Of a DNA stretch of 64,000 nucleotides, positions 55,517-64,000 are shown in pieces. The notes below the pieces were generated by a model, which searched no databases, was not told the origin of the DNA, and was given only the letters and a program-made list of their open reading frames with translations. Made by a program: the position numbers and the translations under genes. The DNA comes from Vibrio barjaei (GTDB lineage: Bacteria > Pseudomonadota > Gammaproteobacteria > Enterobacterales > Vibrionaceae). The stretch is from NCBI RefSeq assembly GCF_001639065.2, contig NZ_LQXO02000009.1, forward strand, positions 333,666 to 397,665, written 5' to 3'. Positions within the stretch are counted from its first letter, which is position 1. Every line of letters begins with the position of its first letter.

Positions 55517-57022
55517 TTACTTATTGCGTCTAATGATGCCAAACCCTAGGCAAAGTACTACCCACGCATATAAAGGCCAAGTTCCTACTTCACGATACCA
55601 AGTTGTCCCGTCGGTTGGAGTGACGTCAGTTCTAAGCACAGCGGTTTCAAACTGAGGGATATGAGCAGTAATCTTACCTTTGTGATCAGTAACGGCAGTC
55701 ACACCATTATTGGTCGAACGAATAAGTGGTAAGCCAAGCTCTAGTGCGCGCATTCGTGCAATTTCCATATGCTGCAATGGGCCAATAGAGCGCCCAAACC
55801 AGGCATCATTGGACAGCGTCAACAGGTAATCGGTGTCATCAGTAACATTCTGCCTAACTTGTTCCCCAAAAATAATCTCATAGCATAATGCTGGCGCTAG
55901 ATGCATACCGTTAGCCACAATATTAGGCTGTACGTAAGCACCACGGCTGAATGAAGACATAGGCAAGTTAAAAAACGGGGCGATAGGTCTTAATAGATCT
56001 CCAAATGGCACGAATTCACCGAACGGAAGCAAGTGGTGTTTGTGATAACGTTCATCGAGATCCATTTCGTAATCACCGTAAGGTGTCTGTCCTACAACCA
56101 ATATGCTGTTGTAATATTCACCGGACTCCGTTTTGTTGATGACCCCAGTGATGATCGCAGAATCATTCATTTTAGCGGCAGAGTCCAAGTTACGCAGAAA
56201 TGAAGGTAATTCGAATTCCATTGCGGGAATTGCTGCTTCTGGCCAAATGATAATGTCCGCATCCCAGTTTTCACGACTTAGATCGGTATATTTCATTATT
56301 GTTGGCCATCGGTGATTGGGCATCCACTTCATGGCTTGATCGATATTACCTTGAATCAATGCGACCGATTTAGTGCGGTTTGGAGCGGGAGTGACCCAGT
56401 CGTAGTTACGTAGACCGAATCCAGTGGCGAATATGACCAGAGGGATGATAGCGAGTTGCCACTGCTTTGTTACGGTTAAGTAAGTTAGGCTGGCAGCCAT
56501 TACGAGCAGTAGCAAGGTAATGAGTTCAACGCCACCAATAGGTGCAAAGCTAGCTAACGGTGAATCAATTTGACTGTACCCTAACCACAGCCAAGGAAAA
56601 CCCGTCATTACCCAACCGCGAGCCCAATCAAAGACTAACCAGAGTGCTGGCGCGGCGACAAAATAACGAGTTTTATTGTCTGACGGGAAGAATCGGTTTA
56701 GAGACCAAGCAAACAGAGCTGAGTAAATGGATAGGTAGCCAACTAAGAGTGCCATTAAGAACACGCTGGCAATTTTCGGCATACCACCAAAAGTATCGAT
56801 ACTGACATGTACCCAACTGATGCCAGTGGCAAATTGACCTATTCCCCATGCATAACCTGTCCAAAGCGCACTTTTTGTACTGCGGCCTTTGATAAGGAGA
56901 AGAAGGAGAAATGGGCTCAGAATAGCCAAAGGCCATAGCTGATAGGGAGCAAATGCGAGAGTGGTGCTGGCACCAACAAAAGCGGCCCCGATGGGCCGCA
57001 ATATGCGAAGATTTTTCTTCAT
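55517..57022 (-). CDS. lnt: Apolipoprotein N-acyltransferase
   Basis: 501 residues. Six or so N-terminal membrane helices ([30 protein letters not shown]...) carry a periplasmic nitrilase-like domain with the catalytic Glu in [13 protein letters not shown], Lys in the [20 protein letters not shown] region and Cys in [15 protein letters not shown], then a final C-terminal helix. It adds the third acyl chain to outer-membrane lipoproteins such as the Slp-type protein in this window. It lies 43 bases downstream of corC. Confidence 0.97.
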   Translation of the reverse strand: MKKNLRILRPIGAAFVGASTTLAFAPYQLWPLAILSPFLLLLLIKGRSTKSALWTGYAWGIGQFATGISWVHVSIDTFGGMPKIASVFLMALLVGYLSIYSALFAWSLNRFFPSDNKTRYFVAAPALWLVFDWARGWVMTGFPWLWLGYSQIDSPLASFAPIGGVELITLLLLVMAASLTYLTVTKQWQLAIIPLVIFATGFGLRNYDWVTPAPNRTKSVALIQGNIDQAMKWMPNHRWPTIMKYTDLSRENWDADIIIWPEAAIPAMEFELPSFLRNLDSAAKMNDSAIITGVINKTESGEYYNSILVVGQTPYGDYEMDLDERYHKHHLLPFGEFVPFGDLLRPIAPFFNLPMSSFSRGAYVQPNIVANGMHLAPALCYEIIFGEQVRQNVTDDTDYLLTLSNDAWFGRSIGPLQHMEIARMRALELGLPLIRSTNNGVTAVTDHKGKITAHIPQFETAVLRTDVTPTDGTTWYREVGTWPLYAWVVLCLGFGIIRRNK

Positions 57023-57065
57023 TTAAATATCATCTCACTTTTTTGGTGAGCAGCAAGTGGTGAGG

Positions 57066-57962
57066 TTACTCCTCGACACTTGAAGCCGTTTCTTGGTCAG
57101 GTATTGTTACTTGGACCTGAACCACACGACGATTATCCGCCGCTGTCACCTTAAAGTTGTAATTTTCTATTTCAACCACTTCACCACGTGAAGGTAAGTG
57201 ACCGAATGCAGTCATGACTAGGCCACCTACAGTGTCGACTTCCTCATCACTAAAGTTAGAGCCGAATGTTTCATTGAACTCTTCAATAGTAGTGAGCGCT
57301 TTCACTGCGAATGTGTGCTTACTCAGTTTTCTGATATCAAGCTCATCATCGTCATCGAATTCATCTTCGATTTCGCCAACGATTTCTTCGAGAATATCTT
57401 CGATGGTCACTAGACCTGATACTCCACCAAATTCATCGACAACGATGGCCATGTGATAACGCTCTTCACGGAACTCCTTCAGTAGGCGATCAACGCGCTT
57501 ACTTTCAGGAACAACAACCGCAGGGCGAATCACTTCTTCAATATCAAACGGGGCGCTTTCTGAGCCCAAATAACGGAGGAGGTCCTTAGCTAAGAGGATG
57601 CCTTCTACATGGTCTTTATCTTCACTAATAACAGGGTAGCGAGAATGCTGTGCATCTGTCATTAGTTCGATTAGCTTATCGAGGTTATCAGAACGCTCGA
57701 TAGTGACCATTTGCGAGCGTGGCAGCATAATGTCGCGCACTCGCATTTCAGAAATTTCCATGACACCTTCGAGCATATCGCGGGTATCGTGGTCAATTAG
57801 GTCGTTTTCTTCAGAGTCGCGGATAACATCTACAAGCTCTTGGCGGTCTTTTGGTTCGCCTTGAAAAATTTGACCTAGGCGCTCAAAGAAGGACTTTCTA
57901 CTCGGACCTTCCGACTTTTTACTGTTTCCCTCTGGCTGAGAGGGAGAAGACTCTTCGTTCAT
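57066..57962 (-). CDS. corC: CorC/YbeX CBS-domain protein (magnesium/cobalt efflux)
   Basis: 298 residues: a basic N-terminus, two CBS domains ([55 protein letters not shown] and [55 protein letters not shown]) and a CorC_HlyC C-terminal domain. The family affects magnesium and cobalt export and has been tied to ribosome-related physiology alongside YbeY. Located between ybeY and lnt, the conserved order. Confidence 0.96.
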   Translation of the reverse strand: MNEESSPSQPEGNSKKSEGPSRKSFFERLGQIFQGEPKDRQELVDVIRDSEENDLIDHDTRDMLEGVMEISEMRVRDIMLPRSQMVTIERSDNLDKLIELMTDAQHSRYPVISEDKDHVEGILLAKDLLRYLGSESAPFDIEEVIRPAVVVPESKRVDRLLKEFREERYHMAIVVDEFGGVSGLVTIEDILEEIVGEIEDEFDDDDELDIRKLSKHTFAVKALTTIEEFNETFGSNFSDEEVDTVGGLVMTAFGHLPSRGEVVEIENYNFKVTAADNRRVVQVQVTIPDQETASSVEE

Positions 57963-58049
57963 GACTTCTCAATTCAGAATGCTATCAGATGTGTGATAGC
58001 GCACATGCGTAAACAAATTCTTTTTAGCGCGAACGCCAGCGAAATGTGC

Positions 58050-58514
58050 TTACTCCTTTTCTACTAAATATGGGTCATCAAAGCCCATATCAAGCATGAT
58101 TTCGGTTTCCAAAGCTTCCATTTCTTCTGCTTCGTCATCCTCAATATGATCATAACCTAGCAGATGAAGACTCCCATGTACAACCATATGTGCCCAGTGT
58201 GCAATCAAAGGCTTGGATTGCTCAATGGCTTCTTTTTCGACAACTTGACGACAAATGATCATGTCACCAAGTAGATCCATTTCCACCCCTGGAGGTGCTT
58301 CAAAAGGAAAAGAGAGCACATTGGTTGGTTTATCTTTACCACGGTAGTCGCGGTTGAGCTGTTGGCTCTCTTCTTCATCGACGATACGAATCGTCAACTC
58401 AGCGTTTTGTTGAAACGGAATAATGGTTTTGTCCAACCAACGTTGAAACTCGTCAGCACTTGGTAACCCTTGTTCTGATTCGACTGCAATTTGAAGATCG
58501 AGTTCAATCGCCAT
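58050..58514 (-). CDS. ybeY: Endoribonuclease YbeY
   Basis: 154 residues of the UPF0054 family. The zinc site motif is [25 protein letters not shown], and the N-terminal region contains [19 protein letters not shown]. It is a single-strand-specific RNase needed for 16S rRNA 3' processing and ribosome quality control. Its ATG overlaps the ybeZ stop by one base, implying translational coupling. Confidence 0.97.
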   Translation of the reverse strand: MAIELDLQIAVESEQGLPSADEFQRWLDKTIIPFQQNAELTIRIVDEEESQQLNRDYRGKDKPTNVLSFPFEAPPGVEMDLLGDMIICRQVVEKEAIEQSKPLIAHWAHMVVHGSLHLLGYDHIEDDEAEEMEALETEIMLDMGFDDPYLVEKE

Positions 58515-59605
58515 TACTTTCCATCCACGGTTGCGCTAGCAGATGCAGCATCAAGCAGCTTTTGCGCGGCTTCGCGTTCTTCACGTCGCTTGCGCTCGAT
58601 TTCTTTACGTTCTTTGGCATCTTTCGCTTCCCATTTTTCGTAAGCGTTTACTATTCGGGCGACGACAGGGTGACGTACGACATCATCTGACTGGAAGAAG
58701 TTAAAGCTGATTTCGTCAACTTCACTCAGCACTTCAATCGCATGACGAAGGCCAGATTTAGCGCCGCGAGGTAAATCGATCTGTGTCACGTCACCAGTGA
58801 TAACAGCACGTGAGTTAAAGCCGATACGCGTCAAGAACATCTTCATTTGCTCAACAGTAGTGTTCTGACTTTCATCGAGAATAATGAAGGCATCGTTAAG
58901 TGTACGACCACGCATGTAAGCGAGAGGTGCAACCTCAATGACATTACGTTCAATGAGTTTCTCTACGCGCTCAAAACCGAGCATTTCAAACAAAGCATCG
59001 TACAGCGGGCGAAGATATGGGTCGACCTTCTGACTTAAATCACCTGGCAGGAACCCCAGTTTTTCACCCGCTTCTACCGCTGGACGAGTCAGTAGGATAC
59101 GGCGAATCTCTTGGCGTTCTAGTGCGTCTACTGCAGCAGCTACTGCTAGGTAGGTTTTACCTGTACCAGCAGGGCCAATACCGAAGCTTATATCATGAGT
59201 GACCATGTTCACTAAGTACTGAGCTTGATTAGGTGTACGCGGTTTGATGATGCCTTTCTTGGTCTTCACGAAGACTTCTTTTCCGTGAGCGATTTCTGAT
59301 TCAGTATTTTGCTCAAGTACACCAGATTCTTTAACGGCTAAGTGAATTTGCTCAGGCTCAATATCAGGGATCTGACCACGCACAGGCGCTGTGTCTACAT
59401 AAAGCGTTTTGATGATATCTAGAGCTGCGGCGCTAGTGTGCGGCTTGCCCACGATCGTAAAGAAGTTGCTTCTGTGGTTGATCTCGACACCTAAGCGGCG
59501 TTCTAAATGTTTGATATTGTCATCGAAAGGACCGCACAAGCTGGATAGACGGCGGTTGTCTGAAGGTTCTAGATGAATTTCTAGAGTTACGATTTGATTA
59601 CTCAA
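58514..59605 (-). CDS. ybeZ: PhoH-like ATPase YbeZ
   Basis: 363 residues from TTG 59605 ([42 protein letters not shown]), where GAGG lies 6 bases upstream; the frame is open 25 codons further to an ATG that would add an unrelated N-terminus. Walker A is [22 protein letters not shown], Walker B region is [25 protein letters not shown], then [11 protein letters not shown]. It is a nucleotide-binding partner of YbeY, probably RNA-associated. The C-terminus is a charged coiled stretch ([19 protein letters not shown]). Confidence 0.95.
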   Translation of the reverse strand: MSNQIVTLEIHLEPSDNRRLSSLCGPFDDNIKHLERRLGVEINHRSNFFTIVGKPHTSAAALDIIKTLYVDTAPVRGQIPDIEPEQIHLAVKESGVLEQNTESEIAHGKEVFVKTKKGIIKPRTPNQAQYLVNMVTHDISFGIGPAGTGKTYLAVAAAVDALERQEIRRILLTRPAVEAGEKLGFLPGDLSQKVDPYLRPLYDALFEMLGFERVEKLIERNVIEVAPLAYMRGRTLNDAFIILDESQNTTVEQMKMFLTRIGFNSRAVITGDVTQIDLPRGAKSGLRHAIEVLSEVDEISFNFFQSDDVVRHPVVARIVNAYEKWEAKDAKERKEIERKRREEREAAQKLLDAASASATVDGK

Positions 59606-59640
59606 TGTTGCCTCACATTTTGCCCTTAAGGGCGATGTAT

Positions 59641-59664
59641 GAAGCCCGACTGTGACCGGGCTTC
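59641..59664. repeat. Hairpin between miaB and ybeZ
   Basis: GAAGCCCG (59641-59648) pairs perfectly with CGGGCTTC (59657-59664). A second palindrome, GCCCTTAAGGGC, lies next to it at about 59622-59633. No T-run, so readthrough from miaB into ybeZ is expected. Confidence 0.5.
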
Positions 59665-59722
59665 GCATATTTTTACCCAATTAACTCCAAAATAGCACAT
59701 TGAAGCTGTTTGGGTATAGGCG

Positions 59723-61147
59723 TTAAGGCGTAAAGGTCGCCACACCTAGCTCATCTTCGCGCTTGGTTTTTGCCATCATTTGTGTTGGTGAAATAACACT
59801 GCGAAGATCCATGTCTTTTTCTGTTCTTACTAGCTCACCACGTAGTGAGTTGGCGAACACGTCAGTGATTTTCACGTCAACAAACTGGCCGATTAGCTCT
59901 GCACCACCTTCGAAGTTAACCACACGGTTGTTTTCGGTACGCGCACGAAGCTCCATCAGGTTCTTCTTAGACGGGCCTTCAACTAAAACGCGTTGCTCAG
60001 TGTCTAGCATCTGACGTGAATAACGCATCGCTTGCGAGTTTACAGTTTGTTGTAGCTCGTATAGGCGGTCTTTCTTAGTTTGCTCAGGAAGATCACATGG
60101 GTAATCTGCTGCTGGCGTACCTGGACGAGGAGAGAAGATAAAGCTGAAGCTCATATCGAAATCTACGTCCTTGATCAGTTTCATCGTGTCTTGGAAATCT
60201 TTGTCCGTTTCACCTGGGAAACCAACAATAAAGTCTGAACTGATTTGAATATCAGGACGCGCTTTGCGAAGTTTACGAATGATAGACTTGTACTCAATCG
60301 CTGTGTGTGGACGCTTCATCATAGTCAAGACGCGGTCTGAACCACTCTGTACTGGCAAGTGTAGGAAGCTAACAAGCTCTGGTGTGTCTTCGTAAACAGC
60401 AATGATGTCATCAGTGAACTCTAGCGGGTGACTGGTCGTAAAGCGGATACGATCAATACCATCAATAGAAGCAACCAGACGTAGTAGCTCTGCAAAAGAA
60501 CAGATATCGCCATCGTGCATTGGACCACGGTAAGCATTCACGTTTTGGCCAAGTAGGTTTACTTCACGCACGCCTTGATCAGCAAGCTGAGCAATTTCAA
60601 ACAATACGTCATCCATTGGACGGCTTACTTCTTCACCACGAGTATATGGAACGACGCAGTAAGTACAGTACTTAGAGCAGCCTTCCATGATAGAAACAAA
60701 TGCGGTAGCGCCTTCTGCACGTGGTTCTGGCAGACGGTCAAATTTCTCGATCTCTGGGAAAGAGATATCCATTACTGGCGCTTCATCGCTTTGTGACTGC
60801 TTAATCATTTCAGGCAAGCGGTGAAGAGTTTGTGGGCCAAAGATCACGTCAACAAATGGTGCGCGTTCACGGATATGGTCACCTTCTTGAGTTGCTACAC
60901 AGCCACCCACACCGATAACAACGCCATCTTTTTTGTCTTTTAGGGTTTTCCAACGACCAAGTTGGTGGAACACTTTCTCTTGCGCTTTTTCACGGATAGA
61001 GCAAGTGTTCAAAAGTAGGACGTCTGCTTCCGCTGGATCTTCAGTTAGCTCATAGCCATTTGCTGCATTAAGCAGATCGGCCATTTTAGATGAATCGTAT
61101 TCGTTCATCTGGCAGCCCCAGGTTTTAATTAGCAGTTTCTTACTCAT
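59723..61147 (-). CDS. miaB: tRNA-2-methylthio-N6-dimethylallyladenosine synthase
   Basis: 474 residues from ATG 61147 ([22 protein letters not shown]), the E. coli length; the frame is open 21 codons further upstream. The N-terminal UPF0004 domain holds three cysteines ([23 protein letters not shown]) for the auxiliary cluster; the radical-SAM motif is CSKYCTYC; a C-terminal TRAM domain ([30 protein letters not shown]) binds tRNA. It methylthiolates A37 of tRNAs reading UNN codons, such as the tRNA-Leu in this window. Confidence 0.98.
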   Translation of the reverse strand: MSKKLLIKTWGCQMNEYDSSKMADLLNAANGYELTEDPAEADVLLLNTCSIREKAQEKVFHQLGRWKTLKDKKDGVVIGVGGCVATQEGDHIRERAPFVDVIFGPQTLHRLPEMIKQSQSDEAPVMDISFPEIEKFDRLPEPRAEGATAFVSIMEGCSKYCTYCVVPYTRGEEVSRPMDDVLFEIAQLADQGVREVNLLGQNVNAYRGPMHDGDICSFAELLRLVASIDGIDRIRFTTSHPLEFTDDIIAVYEDTPELVSFLHLPVQSGSDRVLTMMKRPHTAIEYKSIIRKLRKARPDIQISSDFIVGFPGETDKDFQDTMKLIKDVDFDMSFSFIFSPRPGTPAADYPCDLPEQTKKDRLYELQQTVNSQAMRYSRQMLDTEQRVLVEGPSKKNLMELRARTENNRVVNFEGGAELIGQFVDVKITDVFANSLRGELVRTEKDMDLRSVISPTQMMAKTKREDELGVATFTP

Positions 61148-61440
61148 CACTATCGCTCGTCGGTTATTTAAATCTTTTTTAGCACAGGTGCCGTATCGCA
61201 AAAACAACATAGCAGCTGTTTAAATTATGACCACCATCTTGGCGGTAAGCGGCGTATTGTACTGCTTTAAAAACCGCCTGACTAGGGGTAGTGTAAAATC
61301 TCTTTGAGAGCTTATATTTCAATTGCTGTAAGCGGTTATTAGGCCTCACAAAAGCAGGGTTTTTCGAAGGAATTCGCTCGCGCTTTTAGAGCGGGCTACG
61401 TACAATGAACAGACATTGAATTTAGGGTAGTAAGAAGACG

Positions 61441-62601
61441 ATGGAACAGTTTGAAATTGCAGTTGTTGGTGGTGGCATGGTGGGGGCAGCGATGGCGCTG
61501 GGTCTTGCTAAACAAGGGCGCTCAGTCGCTGTTATCGAAAAATTTACCCCTCAAGCTTTCGAAAGTTCGCAGCCAATGGACCTGCGTGTTTCTGCTATTT
61601 CTCATCGCTCCGTTGATCTACTGACACACCTCGATGCTTGGAGTGCCATAGAGGCGATGCGTGTATGCCCTTATGCACGTCTTGAAACGTGGGAAGCGGA
61701 AAACTGTCGAATTCGTTTCAATGCCGAATCTCTACATCTAGAGCAACTGGGCTACATTGTCGAAAACCGCGTGATCCAACTAGGGCTGTGGCAGCAGTTT
61801 CATCGTTTCGACAACTTGAAAGTGATTGAAGGTGATGGTGTTGAAAGCTTAACGCTTGACGATAAAGGCTCAAGCATCATCTTAGAATCAGGGCGTGAAA
61901 TTGCTGCGACTCTGGTCGTTGGTGCGGATGGTGCGAATTCAAGAGTGCGACAAGCCAGTGGCATTGGCGTGACAGCATGGGATTACCGTCAAGAATGCAT
62001 GCTGATTAACGTTGAGACAGAACTTCCTCAACAAGACATCACGTGGCAGTGGTTTACCACGTCAGGACCTCGTTCATTTCTACCACTATGTGGAAACCAA
62101 GGATCATTAGTTTGGTACGATTCCCCTAAACGGATTAAGCAGTTAAAGAATATGAGTCATGCCCAGTTAGAGCAGGAGATTGTGGAGTACTTTCCAGCTG
62201 AACTGGGTAAGGTTAGCGTGTTACAGCGCGGCTCATTCCCACTTACACGTCGACATGCACAGCGATATTACAAACACGGTTGCGTATTAGTAGGAGATTC
62301 AGCGCACACGATAAATCCGTTGGCTGGTCAGGGCGTTAATCTTGGCTTTAAAGATGTAGAAACCTTGCTGAAAGCGTTTGAAGATAAAGGGGTCTCTAAT
62401 GAAGCATTGCGTCGTTATGAGCTAGACCGTCGTCCAGATAACTTGTTGATGCAAACGGGCATGGATGTATTCTATAAAGGGTTTAGTAGTAACTTACCTC
62501 CGCTGGCATTTGCTCGAAATGCTCTACTGAAAGTGGCAGAGCATTCCGGGCCGATTAAAGAGAAAGTCTTAAAATACGCGATTGGCCTTAATAATAAATG
62601 A
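61441..62601 (+). CDS. ubiF: Ubiquinone biosynthesis flavoprotein hydroxylase UbiF
   Basis: 386 residues of the UbiH/UbiF/COQ6 FAD monooxygenases: GGGMVGAAMALGLAKQGRSVAVIEK at the N-terminus, VVGADGANSRVRQASGIGV in the middle, and VLVGDSAHTINPLAGQGVNLGFKDVETLL. Its place divergent from miaB is that of E. coli ubiF (2-octaprenyl-3-methyl-6-methoxy-1,4-benzoquinol hydroxylase). A UbiH or UbiI assignment is less likely on location. It overlaps the convergent lactonase gene by 14 bases. Confidence 0.93.
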   Translation: MEQFEIAVVGGGMVGAAMALGLAKQGRSVAVIEKFTPQAFESSQPMDLRVSAISHRSVDLLTHLDAWSAIEAMRVCPYARLETWEAENCRIRFNAESLHLEQLGYIVENRVIQLGLWQQFHRFDNLKVIEGDGVESLTLDDKGSSIILESGREIAATLVVGADGANSRVRQASGIGVTAWDYRQECMLINVETELPQQDITWQWFTTSGPRSFLPLCGNQGSLVWYDSPKRIKQLKNMSHAQLEQEIVEYFPAELGKVSVLQRGSFPLTRRHAQRYYKHGCVLVGDSAHTINPLAGQGVNLGFKDVETLLKAFEDKGVSNEALRRYELDRRPDNLLMQTGMDVFYKGFSSNLPPLAFARNALLKVAEHSGPIKEKVLKYAIGLNNK

Positions 62602-63613
62602 CTAGACAGACTGGGGCCGTGATAGAGTCTGATAGTGATTCTAGCGTTGGTGTCCCGGTTACTTCATCAACGGTGAACAGAGCTAAATTGTCAGAATGCT
62701 GGTTTGCTGTCATAAGATACTTTCCATCTGGAGAAAGACACAAATCTCGTGGGAACTCTCCCCCTGAACTGACAAAGCCTTGATAAAGAGGTACCTCAGG
62801 GTCACTTAATTCAAACCAAGAGACGATAGACTCTCCGCGACCTGTTAAATAGACAAAGTGGTTGTTTGGTGAAAGTTTAACGGCCGCCGCCGCTTCATGG
62901 CTAATATGTTCAGGAAACGCTGAAGTAGAGTAAATTAGCTGCCATTTCCCCTGATTGTTACGCTTGATAACATTCAGTGATTCATCGAGCTCACACAGCA
63001 CATAACCAAATTTACCATCTTGGGAGAAGTCTACATGTCGGGGACCACTTCCCTGCGGCATCAACAAAGACTGAGATAGAACCACATCAGTTTCGTTATA
63101 TTCATAAAAGCTCAGTGTGTCGATACCTAAATCGACCGTCACGAACTGCTGACTACAGGGGATAAACTGCAACTGATGCCCATGAGGAGTTTGCTGGCGA
63201 GTAGGGTGAACACTAGAGCCTTCATTAGCCAGTAAAGCTATACGTTCTCCAATAATGCCATGTGCCCTTAGGGCAAATATCTCGAAGTTACCTGTTCCAT
63301 AATGCGCGACGCCTAATAATTCTTTATTCGGAGATATTGCAAGGTGGCATGGGTAATCACCATCAAGCAATCTTACTTGATGATCTTCACTGTTTGTAGG
63401 CACGAATATAAGGGCCGATCCTTCCTGTTGAGAACATTCGGAAACGAGATAATGTCCTTGCTCTGTATACAGAAGATAAGAAGGGTTGAAAGCATTTGTT
63501 ATCGCTGAAGATATTGTAAGGTCATGAGGAGTGTTGAAATGCGCCGTCTTGAAACCTAAATCATCGCCTTTTGAATACTGTCCAATAGCAACGGAGTAAT
63601 CTTGGGAAGTCAT
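62588..63613 (-). CDS. Lactonase-family beta-propeller protein (6-phosphogluconolactonase-like)
   Basis: 341 residues of seven-bladed-propeller lactonases (Pgl/YbhE type): DGDYPCHLAISPNKELLGVAHYGTGNFEIFAL, TPHGHQLQFIPCSQQFVTVDLGIDTLSFYEYNE, GSGPRHVDFSQDGKFGYVLCELDESLNVI and GEFPRDLCLSPDGKYLMTANQHSDNLALF are repeated blade motifs with the HxH and RH residues of the family. It may hydrolyse 6-phosphogluconolactone or another lactone; the exact substrate is not clear. No signal peptide, so cytosolic. Its last codons overlap the end of ubiF. Confidence 0.88.
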   Translation of the reverse strand: MTSQDYSVAIGQYSKGDDLGFKTAHFNTPHDLTISSAITNAFNPSYLLYTEQGHYLVSECSQQEGSALIFVPTNSEDHQVRLLDGDYPCHLAISPNKELLGVAHYGTGNFEIFALRAHGIIGERIALLANEGSSVHPTRQQTPHGHQLQFIPCSQQFVTVDLGIDTLSFYEYNETDVVLSQSLLMPQGSGPRHVDFSQDGKFGYVLCELDESLNVIKRNNQGKWQLIYSTSAFPEHISHEAAAAVKLSPNNHFVYLTGRGESIVSWFELSDPEVPLYQGFVSSGGEFPRDLCLSPDGKYLMTANQHSDNLALFTVDEVTGTPTLESLSDSITAPVCLVIYY

Positions 63614-63771
63614 AAATATCCTTGAAGATCAGTGTATTGACCTAAGGTTGCCTGTCTATCCTAGAATGAACAGTAGCAAAATACTTTTCTGTGAGCCAAT
63701 AGAAGAAATTAACAATATTGAAGAAACTTTCAAAGACTCAACTAACGTAATTGTCAGAGAGGAATAGATAG

Positions 63772-63800
63772 AAAAAAAGCCCGTCAAATGACGAGCTTTC
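63772..63800 (-). terminator. Terminator of the tRNA cluster
   Basis: On the minus strand AAAGCTCGTCA pairs with TGACGGGCTTT (63799-63789 with 63786-63776, one G-U pair) and is followed by a T-run, just past tRNA-Leu. It ends the tRNA-Met/tRNA-Leu transcript. Confidence 0.85.
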
Positions 63801-63807
63801 TTAATAA

Positions 63808-63892
63808 TGGTGCGGAAGGAGAGACTTGAACTCTCACACCTTGCGGCGCCAGAACCTAAATCTGGTGCGTCTACCAATTCCGCCACTTCCGC
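63808..63892 (-). tRNA. tRNA-Leu (anticodon UAG)
   Basis: 85 nt class II tRNA with encoded CCA. Acceptor GCGGAAG/CTTCCGC, anticodon stem CCAGA/TCTGG with loop TTTAGGT giving anticodon TAG, a long variable arm (CGCCGCAAGGTGTG) and T arm GAGAGTTCAAGTCTCTC. It reads CUN codons. E. coli has leuW at the same position near miaB/ubiF. Confidence 0.96.
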
Positions 63893-63950
63893 AACAAAAC
63901 TTATAGTTAAGAGAGTAATTGGTAAAACTCGATCTTAACGTTGTAATTAA

Positions 63951-64000
63951 TGGTGGCTACGACGGGATTCGAACCTGTGACCCCATCATTATGAGTGATG
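63951..64000 (-). tRNA. tRNA-Met (anticodon CAU), truncated by the window edge
   Basis: The 3' 50 nt are visible on the minus strand: anticodon arm CATCACTCATAATGATG (loop with CAT), T arm CACAGGTTCGAATCCCGTC and acceptor GTAGCC with CCA. It matches the elongator tRNA-Met of E. coli metT. The 5' end lies beyond base 64000. It lies 58 bases upstream of tRNA-Leu and is probably part of one cluster. Confidence 0.93.

Overview
The window looks like a stretch of the main chromosome of a Vibrio species (Gammaproteobacteria, Vibrionaceae). This rests on protein sequences that read as close relatives of Escherichia coli and Vibrio proteins, and on conserved gene order: sdhCDAB-sucABCD beside a divergent gltA; yoaA-tsaB-slp-fadD-rnd facing minCDE; ptsHI-crr; and miaB-ybeZ-ybeY-corC-lnt beside ubiF and a Leu/Met tRNA cluster. 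I did not fix the species. No insertion sequence, prophage, integron or CRISPR array was seen; it is mostly core genome with a few accessory genes.

Layout. 1-12000: the end of a Nif3-family gene, citrate synthase (minus strand), then the succinate dehydrogenase and 2-oxoglutarate dehydrogenase/succinyl-CoA synthetase genes, together most of the TCA cycle. 12000-14550: zinc uptake (znuA diverging from znuCB around a Zur-type box). 14735-18193: a 1152-residue membrane-spanning AraC-type regulator with a beta-propeller sensor. 18190-20566: pxpABC 5-oxoprolinase, preceded by a structured leader that ends in an intrinsic terminator. 21105-23838: ferrous iron uptake feoABC. 23889-29530: a UPF0114 membrane protein, a HIT protein, argS, yecM, a secreted leishmanolysin-like metalloprotease and purU. 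29800-37681: a small unknown gene, then helicase yoaA, tRNA-modification tsaB, an Slp lipoprotein, a hydrolase, fadD and RNase D. 37727-43446: Min division-site system, ycgL, an MltB-type transglycosylase, folD, tRNA-Arg(UCU) and an RhlE-like helicase. 43507-48150: NfeD/SPFH membrane pair, CnoX-like chaperone, two short-chain dehydrogenase/epimerase-fold proteins. 48385-50666: a tightly coupled four-gene operon of two DUF1538 membrane proteins, a PII-like protein and a CBS-domain protein. 50731-55314: yfcE, the general PTS (crr, ptsI, ptsH) and cysK. 55517-62601: lnt, corC, ybeY, ybeZ, miaB and divergent ubiF. 62588-64000: a lactonase-like beta-propeller and tRNA-Leu and tRNA-Met genes.

The best candidate for an undescribed system is the DUF1538-DUF1538-PII-CBS operon (48385-50666), which looks like a two-subunit transporter or channel with two dedicated nucleotide- or metabolite-sensing regulators. 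Second-tier candidates are the transmembrane propeller/pseudokinase/AraC regulator (14735-18193) and the terminator-bearing leader of pxpABC (about 20657-20815). Start codons were moved from the longest reading frame to internal sites where family alignment from memory and a ribosome-binding site agreed; those cases are stated.
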